In this document: positions 1-14,400 of the stretch, one piece after another
How positions within the stretch are numbered: the stretch's first letter is position 1
How the letters are laid out: every line of letters starts with the position of its first letter
Source: Eutypa lata
Taxonomy: Eukaryota; Ascomycota; Sordariomycetes; Xylariales; Diatrypaceae
Direction: 5' to 3'
DNA length: 64,000 bases
Assembly (NCBI GenBank): GCA_022661535.1
Contig: JAKULF010000018.1
Span: forward strand, 1 to 64,000
Made by a program: the position numbers and the translations under genes
Notes under the pieces: model-generated
What the model saw: only the letters and a program-made list of their open reading frames with translations
The model's database searches: none
Told to the model about the DNA's origin: nothing

Positions 1-424
1 TTAACTTTTTATAAAAACAATTAAATAAAAAATAAAAAATAATTATTTAATTATAATATTTCTTTAAATTATTATATAAATTAATTAATTAATAATATTA
101 AACTTTATTATTAAAAATTAAAATTAAAATCAAATATAATTTAATTATTATTAATAAATAAATTATTTAATTTAATATTTAAAAATAACGTAAAATAATA
201 ATAAATAATAAATAATATATTTATTAAAATAAACCTTTTTTTACGAATTAATTTTTTATAAATTATTTTTATAATTATTTTTAAAAATTAATATAAAATT
301 AAATAAAATATTTAAAAATAAAGGATTTAATAATTTAAATAATTTAGTAAATATTATTAAAAAAATAATTAATTAAAATATATAATATTTATAAAAAAAA
401 TAATTTTAATTTTAATTAAAAAAT

Positions 425-765
425 ATTTTAAATTAAATTTAAATTACGAAATTACGTTATTAATTTATATAAATAATTATATAATTAAACAATTATTAAA
501 TAAAAAATATATATATATTTATTATTATAATAACTTTTAATTAAATGCATTTATTTCGAAAAATATAAATATAACTTATAATCGTAATTAATTAAATAAA
601 TTTTTTTAAAGTTTATATAATTAATTTTTTTAAATTTAATTTTATAAATTTATAAATTTATTAATTATTTTTAAAATTTATAAATTATTTATAAACTTAT
701 AACTTTAAAATTTATAATTTATAATTTTAAAATTTATAAACTTATAATTTATTTTAAATATTAAA
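425..765 (+). repeat. Degraded copy of the composite TIR/minisatellite element (left part)
   Basis: The stretch from about 425 to 600 parallels 30,490-30,690 position by position after allowing C-to-T and G-to-A changes: two TTACG-type words, then a TTAATTAAATGCATTT stretch answering the TAATTGGGTGCATCCATTT stretch of the island, then a second such word. It is followed at 640-760 by short TTATAAA-type units, which are the RIP-converted form of the CTACAGAC minisatellite. The right-hand part of the element is not recognisable here. Confidence 0.6.
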
Positions 766-1044
766 TTATTATATATATATATTATATTATATTAATATAT
801 TATCTTTTAATTAACTAAATCTTTAAAATAAATATAAAATTACGATAATTTAATTCTTTTTAATAATTTTTCGCTTTTTATATATTATAAACATTATATT
901 TTAAATTAAATTAATTTATAATAAATTTAAAATAAACTTGATAAATTTAAAATTTTATATATATTAAATTTATAAATTAATATATAAATAAAATAAAAAA
1001 GATTTTTTAATTTAAAACGAAACCGTACGAATTAAAATCGATAA

Positions 1045-1097
1045 ATTACTTTATAAAAATTACTTTATAAAAATTACTTTATAAAAATTACTTTATA
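1045..1097. repeat. 14-bp tandem repeat, about four units
   Basis: The unit ATTACTTTATAAAA is repeated almost perfectly about four times. Units this uniform inside RIP-scrambled DNA suggest expansion after the mutations were laid down. No gene is nearby. Confidence 0.85.
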
Positions 1098-2099
1098 CAT
1101 ACGTTTCGATACGCTTTTTATATATATATTATCATTATTACTTTAATTATTTATATAAAAGCCGTATACGTATAATTTAATATAATAAAAACTTTAAACA
1201 TTATAATTTTTTAATTAAAATAATAATAATAATATACGAATTAAATAACCTTTCGAATAAATGATTTACGTAACTTAATTCGAACGCTTTTTTTTAATAT
1301 ATTATAATTATTTATTACATCGTTAAAATTATAACGCGTTAAGTTTTTATTATATAATAGTATTTTTAAACGGCCTTTTTCGAAATAATTAAAATTATAT
1401 TAATAATATATTAATTATAAAAATGTTTAAATAAAATAATCTTAATATATAAAGCTTTTTAAACTTTTACTTTATAATTATTATTTTTAATTAAAATTAA
1501 AATAGAAATATATATATATTTATAATCGTTATTTAATTTTAACTTTAATAATTTAATTACTTTTTTAATACATATTTTTATTAATTAATTATTAATAAAA
1601 ACGTTATAAAAATAAAAATCGATTTATATTAAAAAAACGTCGTTTTTAATATATATAAAGCCGAAATTTATTAAATTAAATTACATTCTTTTTAAATAAT
1701 ATTTAAAATTTATAAAGATTTTTTTATATTAAATTTAATAAATATATAAAATATAATTAATTAAAAAAACCTTAATATATAAAATAACTTATAACTTTAT
1801 AACTTTATAAATTATAAACTTATAATTTTATAAACTTATAAAATAACTTATAAATTTTTAAATTTAAAGTTTATAAATATAAATAATATAAATAATATTA
1901 TATTAAGTTTTTAATTTTTAATTTAAATAATAATAACTTTAATTATTTATTATTGAAATTAATTATATATAAATAAATAAAATATAAATTTATAATAGAA
2001 TAATTAAATTTATAAATATAATAATTATAATTTTAAACTTTTAAATTTAAATTTTATTTAATTAAATATAAAATTAAATAATTTAAATAATGATATAAT

Positions 2100-2440
2100 T
2101 ATAATTTAATAAATTTATAAACTTATAAACTTATAATTTATAAACTTATAAAACTTAAATATATAAAAAAAAGCATTATAATTTAAAAATTAATTATAAT
2201 TATAATATAAAATTTAATTATAAAATAACTTTTAATTAATTTTAATAACTTAATTACTTTATATATATATATAACTTTAAATTTAAATTTTAATAAATTA
2301 AAGACTTTTTAAAAATTAAATTAATTAAATTAATTTTTATTACGTAATAAAATGTTTTCGCTTAAAAAATAATCTTTATAATTTACTTATAAACGAAAAT
2401 TTATATTAATTTTTTCGAACGTAATAATTAAAAAAATCTT
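2100..2440 (+). repeat. Degraded copy of composite element tail
   Basis: TTATAAAC-type minisatellite units (2,100-2,160) lead into a roughly 270-base stretch that aligns with 31,287-31,577 through shared landmarks: AAAAGCATTATAATTTA at the start, a run matching the CCTTCGGTTA region, and TTCGAACGTAATAATTAA at the end. Differences are RIP-type transitions. This is one of the more mutated copies. Confidence 0.75.
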
Positions 2441-4049
2441 TATATATTATATTATATTTAAATAAATAAATAATATTATTTATAGTTTATTTTATATATT
2501 TATTATATAATAAAATAAAAACTTTATATAAACGTTATAAATATAAATATAAATATAATAAAAAATTAAAATTAAAATTTTAAATTTTATATATATTAAT
2601 TAATAAATTTTAAAATAAATTAAATATTAAAATTAAAATATAAAATATAATTTTATTATAATTTTAATATAAAAATAATAAAATATTTATAAATAAAACG
2701 TAATATAATATATTATTATAATAATTTTGTTATATTTTTAAAATTAAATTTAAAATATAAAATATATTTTATTAAAATAATTATATATAAATATTATAAT
2801 AAATAATAATAAATATTATATTTAAATTTAACGTATAAATTATTATAATATAATATATAATTTAATTTTTAATTAATAAATTATAATGATTATAATATAT
2901 TATTAAAATAAATTTTAAATATTAAGCATTATAACTTTATATTCGAAAAACTTTAAATTTAAAGTTTATATTATAATTTATAAAATATAATTTAATTTTT
3001 TAAATTTAATTTTTATATACTTTTAAATATTTTTTATTTAAAGTAAATATTTAAAATATATCGTTATATTTTAATATAAAATAAAAATTATATTAATTAT
3101 AAATATAATATTATAATACTAAAAAAAGAAATTTATATTTTTAATTTTTTTATTTAATTAATTAAATTAAAAAACGTTAAAGAAATTTTGAAAAAATAAT
3201 TAAAATTTTAAAAATAAATAAATATATATTTAATATATATTTAACATTTAATATTTTAAAATATAATTAATTAAAAATATATATATAAATAATTTTTTAA
3301 AAATATATATTATAATATTAATATTAAAATATTAAATTAATAAATAATAAATTATTATAAAATTTTATATATTTTATGTTATTTTAAAAGTTTAATTTTT
3401 TATTTATATATTATATATAATATTTATTTAAACGTTAAAAATATATAAAATTAATTAAACTTTAAATATAACGTTATAAACTTTAAATAAAAATAAATAA
3501 AAAATATAACTATTTTAAAATAATAATATAATTATTATTTTTAATAATTTATAATACTATTAAATTAACATTAAATTTAATATAACTTAATATATATTTT
3601 TATTATATTAATATATATAAATATTAAAAATTATAAAGAATATTTAATATAAATTAATAAAAATAAAGTTTAAATATATATACGTTATTATATATATATT
3701 ATTTTATAAAATTTATACTTATATATTTCGATATAATAAATATATTTACAAAATTACATTTAATTAAATAAAAGTTTAATAATATTATAACTTTTTAAAT
3801 GTTATTGTTTTATATATATAAAAAAGTGGTTTTATTTTTTATTTAATTTTACTTAAGATTTATAACGTTAATCCCCTTTAATTAAAAGTTTTATTTAATA
3901 TTATAATATATTTATTAATATATTTAAACGTAGTTTTTTAATTTCATTATTAAAATTTAAAATTTAAATTAATACTTTTTAAAAAAATAATTTTTTAAAA
4001 TCTTTAATTATTTTTATATAATTATTTTTATTCGTTAAATTATTATATA

Positions 4050-4895
4050 ATATTATAAAAAAATAATTAATATATTATTTTTAAAAAGTATTTTTTAAAA
4101 AAATATATAATATAATATTTATTTATATATTATTAAATATTAAAATATAATATTTAAATATAAATAATTACGAAGTAATTTATATATATATAATATTTTT
4201 TAAAATCTTATTTTTTATAATAATTATTATTTAAATTATAATATTAATATTTTATTTGTTATAATAAATTTTAAAATTAAGCTTTATAATTATATATAAC
4301 TTAATTATTTAAATACTTAAAGCATTTACGATTTATATAATATTAATTTATTAACTTTTATATATAAAATACTTAAATTAAAAAAACATTAAATTATAAT
4401 CTTTTTTACTTTTCGCTTTTAATTATAAATAAAAAAATAAGTTGTTTTAATTTACATTATTATTTATTATAATTAATTATTAATAAAAAAATTCAAAACG
4501 TTACGATTTTTTTATTAATAATTAAAAGAAATATAATTATTTATAATTATAAAAAAACGTTTGCTTTTAATTCATAAATAATATAATTATATTTAACTTT
4601 TAATTATTTATTTATTTTTCTATTAATTATTATAAAATGTATTTCATTTTATTTTATTAATATATTACGATTAAATTACGACTTTATTATTATAACTTCG
4701 TTAAATATAATTACGGTTTTTGTTATTTTTATTTTTATTTATTAATTTCGTTAACTTTATTAAAATTATTATTTACGTTTTTATTTTTAATTTTTTTAAA
4801 TAATTTTAATAATTTTATATATAATTAATATAATAATGTTATATAATTTCGATAATAATACGTTTTAAAAGCTTATAACTTATTAAAACTTAACT
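4050..4895 (-). repeat. Inverted partial copy of the 17.6-20.6 kb repeat family
   Basis: Read on the minus strand, 4,895 down to about 4,250 follows 19,013-19,560 continuously, including the words TTATATTTCTTTTAATTA, AAAAAATCGTAACGTTTT and GTAAATGCTTTAAGTATTTA. From about 4,250 to 4,050 it instead resembles 16,860-17,010 (shared TTCGTAATTATTTATATTT). The junction between unit end and next unit start seen at 19.39 kb is therefore also present here, so the tandem arrangement predates this copy. Confidence 0.75.
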
Positions 4896-4899
4896 TTAT

Positions 4900-5500
4900 A
4901 AATTTATAATTATAAACTTATAAACTTATAAACTTATAAACTTATTAATTATTTTTCGAATTTATAAATTACTTTTTAAACTTATAAATTATTTATAAAC
5001 TTATAACTTTATAATTTATAAACTTATAACTTTATAATTTATAAAACTTATATATATAAAAAAGCATTATAATTTAAAAATAAATTATAATCGTAATATA
5101 AAACTTAATTATAAAATAACCTTCGGTTAATTTTAATAACTTAATCGCTTTATACTTATAATAATCTTTAACTTTAAATTTTAATAAGTTAAAGGTTTTT
5201 TAAAGATAAAGCTAGTTATATTAACTTTTATTACGTAGTGAAAAAACTTTTTCCTTAAAAAAAAGTTTTCGTAACTTGTTTATAAATAAAGAGCCGTCTT
5301 TTTTTCCCGCGAACGTAACGATTAAAAAACATTTTAAGTTATATTTATATTTTTCGAAATAAATATATTTAATTAAAAGTTATTATAATAATAAATATTA
5401 ATTTTTTATATATTTAATAGTTATTTAATTACGTAGTTATTTACGTAAATTAATAACGTAATTTCGTAATTTAAACTTAATATAAAATATTTTTTTAATT
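4900..5500 (+). repeat. Degraded composite element copy plus an inverted left end
   Basis: TTATAAAC units (4,900-5,050) precede a tail at 5,055-5,333 that aligns with 31,287-31,577, including an unmutated CCTTCGGTTA at about 5,120 and GCGAACGTAACGATTAA near the end. Then 5,385-5,495 matches the reverse complement of the island's left end (TTACG words and TTTAAACTTA). The right tail and an inverted left end are thus adjacent, implying two overlapping or nested insertions. Confidence 0.75.
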
Positions 5501-5574
5501 AAAATAAATAAAAATAAACATTACGATAATTTAAATAAATTTATTATTATTAATAATTAATATTTTATTTTTTT

Positions 5575-5720
5575 AATTAAATTTTTTAAATTTAACTTAA
5601 TAAATTATAGTTTATAAAATAAAGTTTTATCGATCTTTAAAATCGAAAAAAAATATTTAAAGTTTACGAAAAGTTGTATTTTTTTATATTATAACGATTA
5701 ATAAAGTTTTATTTATATTT
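5575..5720 (+). repeat. Dispersed repeat, inverted partner at 42.24 kb
   Basis: This segment matches the reverse complement of 42,236-42,360: shared GTTTTATCGAT, a run of AAA-rich sequence, and TTTTTTATATTATAACGAT against TTTTTTATATCGTAACGAT. It lies just upstream of the left LTR of the 5.9-13.2 kb element. The parent element is unknown. Confidence 0.6.
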
Positions 5721-5879
5721 AATTATTAAAAATATTATTTATAAATTTTATAATGTTTTTTATAAGTTTAATTTTAACGAATTTAAATAATTTTCTATTA
5801 AAAATTAACTTTTAAAAATATTAAAATTAAAATATTACGTTAAAGTTTTTAATTATTAAATTTTTTTAAATCGATTTTT

Positions 5880-6110
5880 TATAAAATAAAATGCATTTAA
5901 TATAAAAAGTATAATTATGTAAAATACGTAATTTACGATTATATAACGATTTATAAACGTTAAAGCATATAAAAAACTTTTTTTAACTAATTAAAATGAT
6001 TAATTAAAAATAATTTATTATATTTATTTTTTAAAATTATTTTATTATTATTCGATATTTAAGTTATAAGTTTATAATTATTTATAATTATATAATTTTT
6101 TAATTTTATA
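5880..6110 (+). repeat. Left LTR
   Basis: Aligns throughout with 13,021-13,247. Shared landmarks include GCATTTAATATAAAAAGTATAATT (one-base variants in the partner), AAAATACGTAA, CGATTTATAAACGTTAAAG and TTATAAGTTT. Differences are RIP-type transitions and small indels, so terminal dinucleotides can no longer be judged. Confidence 0.75.
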
Positions 6111-9100
6111 TTTAATTATTAATATAATAATTAATAAAAATAAAAATTTATACGAAAAAAAAATCCTTTATAATTAAAACAATAAAAAATAAATTATAAA
6201 ATTATATCGTTAAATCGTTAAATAAAAGTTATTACGAAAACGATAACGAAAATAACAAATTATAAAATTAATCTTATAAAAACGTAAATTTTTCGATTAA
6301 TTATTACGTTATTAATAACTTTTAATTTATATTTAACGAAAAAATATAAATGTTATTAATAATATTATAAAAGAAAAAAATAACGAAACGAGTTTAAATC
6401 GTTAAAAAATAATAATAATTAACTTTATAAAAAGCGAAAAATAAAATTAAATACGAATAATTTATACGGCAAATTATAAATTAATATATTATTACGAAAT
6501 TACGTAATAATTCGAAATTATTAAAATATATATAAGTTAATTTTTTATGAATAAATTTATAATATAAAAACGAAAAGATTAAATTATATTTATTATTAAA
6601 TTTAATTAAATTTAAAAATTTAAAGAAATTATATATATATATATATATTAAATTATTAATTATATAAATAATGGTTTTTAAATAAAATAATAAATATGTC
6701 GTAATACTGTATAAAATATTATTATGAATATAAAAGTAATTAATTTATAGATTTTTATTAAAAAAAAGCTACGTTAATTAAATATTTCGAATTATTTTTA
6801 AAAAGTTTAAATAAAATAACGAATTATTAATAAACTTTTTCGTTGCGTATTAAACGTATTTATTTAATATATAAAGTTTAATTATTAATCTTTTAAAAAA
6901 TTAATAATTAATGTATTATTTTTATTATTACTTTTAATTTATATTAAAAATAAAGTTATTAAAGTAAAAAGTTATTTTAAAAATGCTTTTTTAAGGAATT
7001 ATTAAAGCGGATCGTATTTAAGTTATTTAACGAAAAAGTTAAGTTTTAAAAGTTAAAAAAAAAATTATACGTTAAAGCTTTTTTTTTAACGAAAAAGTTA
7101 AAAGTTTATTTTTTTTAAATTTATTAAAAAACGAAATAAATTAAAATAAAAAATTTTAATTAATCGTTAAATAAATTACGATTATAATAAATTAAATCGA
7201 TTAATAATTAAATATTACTTTTAAAATTAACGTTTATTTATTAAAATTACGGAAAGAAATATACGTTTTATTATTATTTTTAAAAAAATAAAAAGATTTA
7301 TTATATTAATTAGAAAATAAAAGCGTTTTTATTAATAAAGCGAAACTTTTTATAATTATTTAATTAATAAATTTTAAATTTTTTAATACGAATTTCGAAT
7401 CGAAAAACAATTTACCGAAATAAATATATACGTTTAATTTATTTTAATAAAGGTTTTAAAAGCGATTGAAATAAATTTATCGTTTAAAAGTAAAATAATT
7501 ATATATTTAAAAAACTAATTAATATTTAATTAAATTTATTTAAATTTAAATATAAAAGCTTAAATTAATATTTATAATTAATAATTTATTCGAAAATAAA
7601 AATTACGATTAATCATTATAACTTAATTAATTTTTATTAAACTTAACGAAGCTTTTATTAAATATTACGAAACGTTTAAAATTAAAGCGAAAATAATAAA
7701 TGTTTAAAAAAACGTTTATAAGTTTTATTAACTTTTTTTTATAATTTAACGTAATCGTAAAACGTTAAGTTTTTTATTATTAAAATTAAATATAAAGCGT
7801 TTAAATATAATCTTAAATATTATTATTTATTAATAAACCTTTAACGGTTTAAAAAACAATAACGATAAAAAATTAATTAAACTTATTTTTATCGATTTAA
7901 TAAAAATAATAAATTAAAAGTAATAATTTTATTAAAATATTTAACGAAATTTCGTAACGTATATTTCGAATAAAAAACGATAAAAATATTAATATTAAAC
8001 AAAATTAAATATATTATTAATTTCGTATTAAAATAATTTTTAATTACGAAATTTATTTATTTTATATTAAAACGTTAATAATAAATCTTTAAAAAATATT
8101 TACGAAAATACGTTTATACGAAACGAATTTAAAAGTTTAAGTTAAAAATAATTAATTTAATATTATTCGTTTCGAAAAAAATAATATAGTATAACTTTAC
8201 GTTAATTATTAAATATTAAATAAAATTACGATTAAAAATTATTATTTTTTACTTTTAATTTTCGAAATAATAAATTAATTAAATTTCGTAAAAGTTTTTT
8301 TAAAATTAAATTTAAAAAACTACGTATTATTAAATTTAAATTTAAAAAGACGATAAATAAAAAACCGCTTTTTAAATATATTACGATTAATTTAAATATA
8401 TACTTATATTTTTTTAATTAATAAAAGGTTTAATTACGTTTTAAAGTTATATATATATATAACTTTAACGAAATTAATAAATAAAATTTATATAATATAT
8501 TTAAACGATAATATAATTTTCTTTTAAAATTAAAAAAATATATAATTTATTTTCGTATAATTTATACATTATTAAAAAATTATTAGTTTTTTACGAAATT
8601 ATTTAAATATAAATTATTTAAATAAAAAAATATTATTAAATCTTTAATAAAGAATTATTATATAATTATAATTATATTTTAATTTTATAAAAATATTATA
8701 CGTTTTTAAAAAATTTATAAAAATTTATAATTTTTTTTAATTATTCGAAAATTATTATTTTAATTACGACTTTATTAAAAAGAAAATTAAATAATAAACG
8801 TTTCGTTAATTAAAAAATACTTATAAAGCTTTTAAAAACTTATAAAAAAATTTTATAATAATAATTATATTTCGATATTAAGATTATATAAAAATTACGA
8901 AAATAAAAATTAACGTTTTTTTTAAAGTTATTTTAAAAGTTTTATTATAAAAATATAATGTTAATTAATAATTCGTTACTTTTTAATCGTAAAAGCTTAT
9001 CGATATAAAAGTAAAGTAAAAAACTAATTAATAAAAATTATTAATTATAATAAAAAACTTAAAATATTAACGTTAATTTTTACAAAGTATAAAATAAAAA

Positions 9101-12100
9101 TTTATAAAATTTATAAATTATTAATTACTTCGAAAAATAATAAAAGTTTTAACGAAAGATTTTTAAAAAAGATTAATTCGATAAATATATTAATTATTTT
9201 AATTCGATTTCGATTTATAATATTAATTCGAAATTATTAACGTTATTAACGATTCGAATTAACGATTAAATTATATATTAAAGTCGATTTATTACGAAAA
9301 TGTATTTTTTATTTTTACGAAAAAAGTTTATTTTACGAAAAACTTTTTTATTAAAATAAAATAAATATAAATTAAATAAAATTATAATCGATTTAATTAT
9401 TAATAAATAAAATAATTAATTTAAGTTATATAAAATATTTTGATTATTAACGACTTAATAAAATGTTAAATAATTATTGCTTAAATAATAAGCGTAAAAA
9501 TTAAAATTAAAAAAACTTTTATTTTATATTATAATAAAATTTAATATTTAATAAGTATAAATAATTTTAAAAAATTAATTATATAATAATAATAATTTAA
9601 ATAATTTAAAAATAATAATAAAATAAAAATTAAAATATTAAATTAAAATAATAATAAAGAAAAAATAAAATTACTTTTTTAAATCTTTTTTTTAATAAAA
9701 AGATTAATTTAAAAAAACCTTTAAGTATTAAAAACGTTTTAATTTTTTTATGAATAAATTCGAGTTTTTTAAAATAAAAACTTTAATTTTTAAACTTTAA
9801 TTAAAATAATTTATAAACGTTTATATATTTGAAATAATTATTAAATAAACGATAAAAATATTTTATTTTTTAAAAATTAATTTATTATTTCGATATAATT
9901 CGTAATATTATAATAATTAATTCGTTAATATTATAATAACTTTAAAATAAAATATATAAAAAATTAATATATAAAAGAATTATTAAGTTAAAACTTTTAT
10001 TAAAAATATATTAATTAATATATAAACGTATATAAAATTGTATATTATTTATAAAAAAATTATAAAGTTACGATATAAATTATATAAAGTTTTATTATTT
10101 TTATTTTTATTAAATTAATTATTTAAAAAAACTTAATATTAATTTTATTATAAGATTATTTATTAATTTAAAAAAACGATAAAAGAAATTATAATATTAT
10201 TTTAATAATCGTAAATCGTTTTATAAAAGTTATTTTATTTATATTTATTATAAAAACGTTAATCGTTATAAAATTTATTTAAATTTTATACGAAAAAATT
10301 AAATATTATTTTATTTTTTTTAAAAGTATTATAAATAATAAAAATAAGTTATTTATTAATAAATTTTAATAAAGGTTTTACGATATTTAAAAAATTAAAC
10401 GTTAATTATTTATTATATATTATTTTTAAATAAATAAATAAATAAAACGTATAAATTAAACTTTAAAAAATATTTTCGAAAATATTACGATATTAATTAA
10501 TATAATTAAATTAAAATCTTTTACGAAATTAAATTTATTTATAATAATTACCGTAACGTATTAATTAAATATTTATAATTCGAAACGTTATATAAATATT
10601 ATTTAAAAATAATAAAATAAATATTAAATTAAATTAAATTAAATCATAAATTTAAAAAACAAAATAAAATTTAATAATAAATATGTATTTATTAAAAAGA
10701 AATTATCGAAACGTAAAAGATTTTTTATAATAAACGTTATATTTCGAAAGAATTTAAAGAAAATAAAGTAATAACGTTATTTATTAAAAACTTTCGATTT
10801 AAAAATAACTCGAAATTAATATTTACGTTTATTTATTTATAAAATATTAATAAATTTGTAATGTTTTTTTTTTAATTTTTTAATAAAACCGACGAAAAAT
10901 CTTCGACAAAATATTATTATTAAACTTAAAAAATACATAACATAAATAAATAATAAAAAAGTAATTTAATATTAAAACGATTAAAATTTAAAAATTGTTT
11001 TTAATTAAATAAAAAATTTAATTAATAAAATATAATATTTTAAAATTTAAAAAAGTTTTTATTAATGTTTAAAAATTTTTAATACGTTACGAAAAAAAAT
11101 ATAAAATAAATACGTAAAATAAAACGATAAAATAAATATTATAAAAAAAAACCAAGCTTTTAATTCTTTAATAACTTTAATTCGTTATAAATTAATTAAA
11201 AACCGTTTAAACATTAACGAAAAAAATATAATAAAAATATCTTAATAATACTTTTAATATTAAAAAAATTATTATAAAAAGAAGTTTTTTTCTTATAATT
11301 AAACTAAAACCTACGGTCTTAAAACACGTAATAAAGCATTACGTCTTTGTATTAATAGTTATTTTTTATTTTTAAACAATTAACTAAGAAATTAACTTCT
11401 TTATATAATTTATCTTTATAAAAATAAAAAAAGTTTTTATAAAAAAACTTATATAAACGTAAAACGATCGATAAATTATTAATTACTTCGTTATAAAAAT
11501 CGAGTTTAAGGTTATAATAAAACGATAATTATTTATTTAATTAATAATGTATTATAATAAAAATTAAATTTATTATTTTTAAAATTAAAAAAACTTTAAT
11601 ATTTTATTAATAAATTATATATATCGTTAATATAAAATGAACGATTAAACGACGTTTTAAAAAATATTAAACAAAACGAATTATTTTCGTTTTTATAATA
11701 TAATATAAAACGTATATTAAATAAAATTAATTAATATTAAAACGTTAATTTTTAACTTTTTAAATATTAAAGTAAAATAATTCGCATTAAACGAAATTAA
11801 TTAATATTTACGTTAAAATTAACTTTAACGTTTTTTTTTCGTTTTTAAAAAATCGTAAATAGTTATTATTTTAAATATAACGAAAAACGACGTAAAAATT
11901 TATATAAATAAAATTATTATAATTATAAATAAACGTAATATTAATAAAGTAAACTTAAGTTTTAACGAACGATATAAATTAATCGAAATTTAAAACTTTA
12001 CAACGAAAATTTAACGAAAAAACGTTAATTAAATATAATAAAAAACTTATTAATTAATATTTAAATTTTAAAGTTTTTAAACGACGAAAAAATTATAACT

Positions 12101-13020
12101 TAATTATAACGATAATAATGCATTTAGTTTTTAAAATATCGAAAATAACTTAATTTTTTTTATAAATTTTACGAAAAATAAAAATAATTTAATTAAAAAC
12201 GATTAAACGATAATCGTACTTTGTTATTTTAAATTTTTAAAATAAAGTTATTAAGAATTTCGTTTTTAATAAAATAAATATTAATTATTAAATCCGTAAT
12301 TAATTAAATTAACTTATATAAAATAATCGAAATTTAATTAATAATTAATTACGTAAATTTTATTTAAAAAATAAAGAAAACTTATAAAAGATTTTTATTT
12401 TTATTTTTAATAAAATATATATAACGCAAGTTATTAATCGTTATAAAATTAACGACGTAATAAATTAAAAAAGTCGAAATAAAAGAAAAATACGTAATAT
12501 TAATAAAGCTTATTAAAAAATGCTTTTAAAATTTAATTTATTATTAAAAGTAATTTAAACTTAATAATAATTTTATTTAATTTATTTATCGAAAACGTAA
12601 GCTTAACGAAAATTATTACGAAAAAACATTAAAACGATAAAAATTCGACGATTAAAAGTCGAAAAAACGAAATAAATATTATTATAATTAATAAAAAAAT
12701 AACGAAAAAACGACGAAAAAATAACGAACGAAAACGGTATTATAAAAAGAAAATAATAATATTATAAACTTAAAAAAAATAACTTATTTTTAAAAAATAT
12801 AATTTAAAAATACATATAAAGCGAATAATTATCGCTTAAAATATTTAATAACGCTTAAAAATACCGTAATAACGACGATTAAAAGTTATATATAAAATAA
12901 TTATAATAATAATTTAAAATATTATAATTATTAAATAACGTATAAATTACGTTATATTATAATTAAAATTATAATATATAAAGTTCTTAAAAATTAATAA
13001 TTCGAAAAAGAAAAAGATAA

Positions 13021-13247
13021 TATAAAAAATACATTTAATATAAAAAATATAATTATTTAAAATACGTAACTTATAATTACGTAACGATTTATAAACATTA
13101 AAGTATATAAAAAGCTCTTTTTAATTAATTAAAATCGTTAATTAAAATAATTTATTATATTTACTTTTCGAAATTACTTTATTATTATTTAATAATTACG
13201 TTATAAGTTTAAAATTATTTATATTTTTACATTTTTTTAATTTTATA
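13021..13247 (+). repeat. Right LTR
   Basis: Direct partner of 5,880-6,110, sharing AACGATTTATAAAC, GTATATAAAAAG and AATTTATTATATTTA words in the same order. It is immediately preceded by the purine-rich tract at 13,001-13,019. Confidence 0.75.
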
Positions 13248-13629
13248 AAAATTCTTTTTTAAATGTTTTTTAATAAATTTTTATAAATTTTTATTTATTT
13301 TTTAAATATTAAAATCGAAATTATTTAAAATTTATGTTTTATTTTTTTTTTATTTATTTAATTTCGTTATTTTATTATTAATTAAATTATAATATTTCTT
13401 TAATAAAACAATTATTAATAAAGCTTTAATTTATTATTTATAAATATTATAATAAAGATTTATATATAAAAGAATTCGTTTTAAGAAAAATATTTTATTT
13501 CGTAAATAATAATATTTATAATAAAACCCGCTTTTAGTTTTTAATATCGAATTAATTATAATAAGTTAATTTAAATTTAAAGTCGAAAATTAAATTCGTA
13601 TAAAAATATTTAAAAGAATTTTCTTTTTA

Positions 13630-14400
13630 ACTTTATTTAAAATTTAAACTTTAAACTTTATAAATTTAATTATTATATTATAAGCTTATTATTTTAATTA
13701 ATTATATAAAACTTTTATCTTTTATCTTTATATATATAATTAATTTTACGTTTATTAGTTTAAAAGTTAATTTCGTATAATTTATATATAATTAATAAAT
13801 TTATAAATAATTTAAATTAAAAATTTAAATTATAAATTCGTAAATTATATTTATTTATATATACTTATAAATTTATAAATAATTAAAGGTTTAAATATTA
13901 ATTATAAAATAAATTTTAAAAAATATTATTATTATCGTATAACTATTTTTATTTTTATTAATTATTATAATTATTAATATATAATTATAAATTAATTATA
14001 AATTTAAAACTTATAATATAAAATAAATTTATTAATTATTTAATTATTATTATTTATATTAATTATTATAACTTTTATAATTATTATAATTATTTATATT
14101 TATAAATATAAAAATTATAAATTTATACGTTATAAATTATAAATAATTAAAAATAAATAACTTTTAAAATTTAAAAAATACATTTAATTAAATCGATTAA
14201 TTCTTTTAAAAATTAATTAAATTAATAATATTATTTTAACTTTAAATTAAAATTTATTAATTAAAATTTAATTAATTTTAATATAAAATTCTTTATTATT
14301 TTTATTTTTATTTTAAATTTTACGTTTATCTTTTTTAAAAATTTAAAATAAAAACATTTTTTAAATTTAATAATTATTTAAATTTTAAAATATATAAAAT
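13630..14400 (+). repeat. Degraded repeat related to the 42.5 and 44 kb segments
   Basis: 13,630-13,780 aligns in direct orientation with 42,530-42,690 (TTATAAATTTAATTATTA, ATTATAAGCTT, ATTTTACGTTTAT). The following TTATAAATT minisatellite (about 13,790-14,150) and 14,160-14,400 parallel 43,960-44,750, which is partly unmutated. This looks like a RIP-converted copy of the element preserved in the 44-kb island. Confidence 0.6.

Larger units (their letters stand above)
5880..13250 (+). mobile_element. RIP-degraded LTR retrotransposon relic
   Basis: Direct repeats of about 225 bp at 5,880-6,110 and 13,021-13,247 bracket about 6.9 kb, the spacing and layout of an LTR retrotransposon. A purine-rich tract just before the right repeat (13,001-13,019, GAAAAAGAAAAAGATAA) resembles a polypurine tract and argues for plus-strand orientation. 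The interior is too mutated for confident translation. One frame near 11,407 reads LYNLSL, suggestive of the start of a Gypsy reverse transcriptase, but spacing to later motifs does not fit well, so the superfamily stays open. It cannot be mobile itself. Confidence 0.7.

Noticed and set aside
11330..11530. Gypsy reverse transcriptase start in the LTR element (LYNLSL frame)
   Set aside because: The initial words fit, but the spacing to the following expected residues is two to three codons off and no downstream catalytic motif could be read. It is kept only as a hint.
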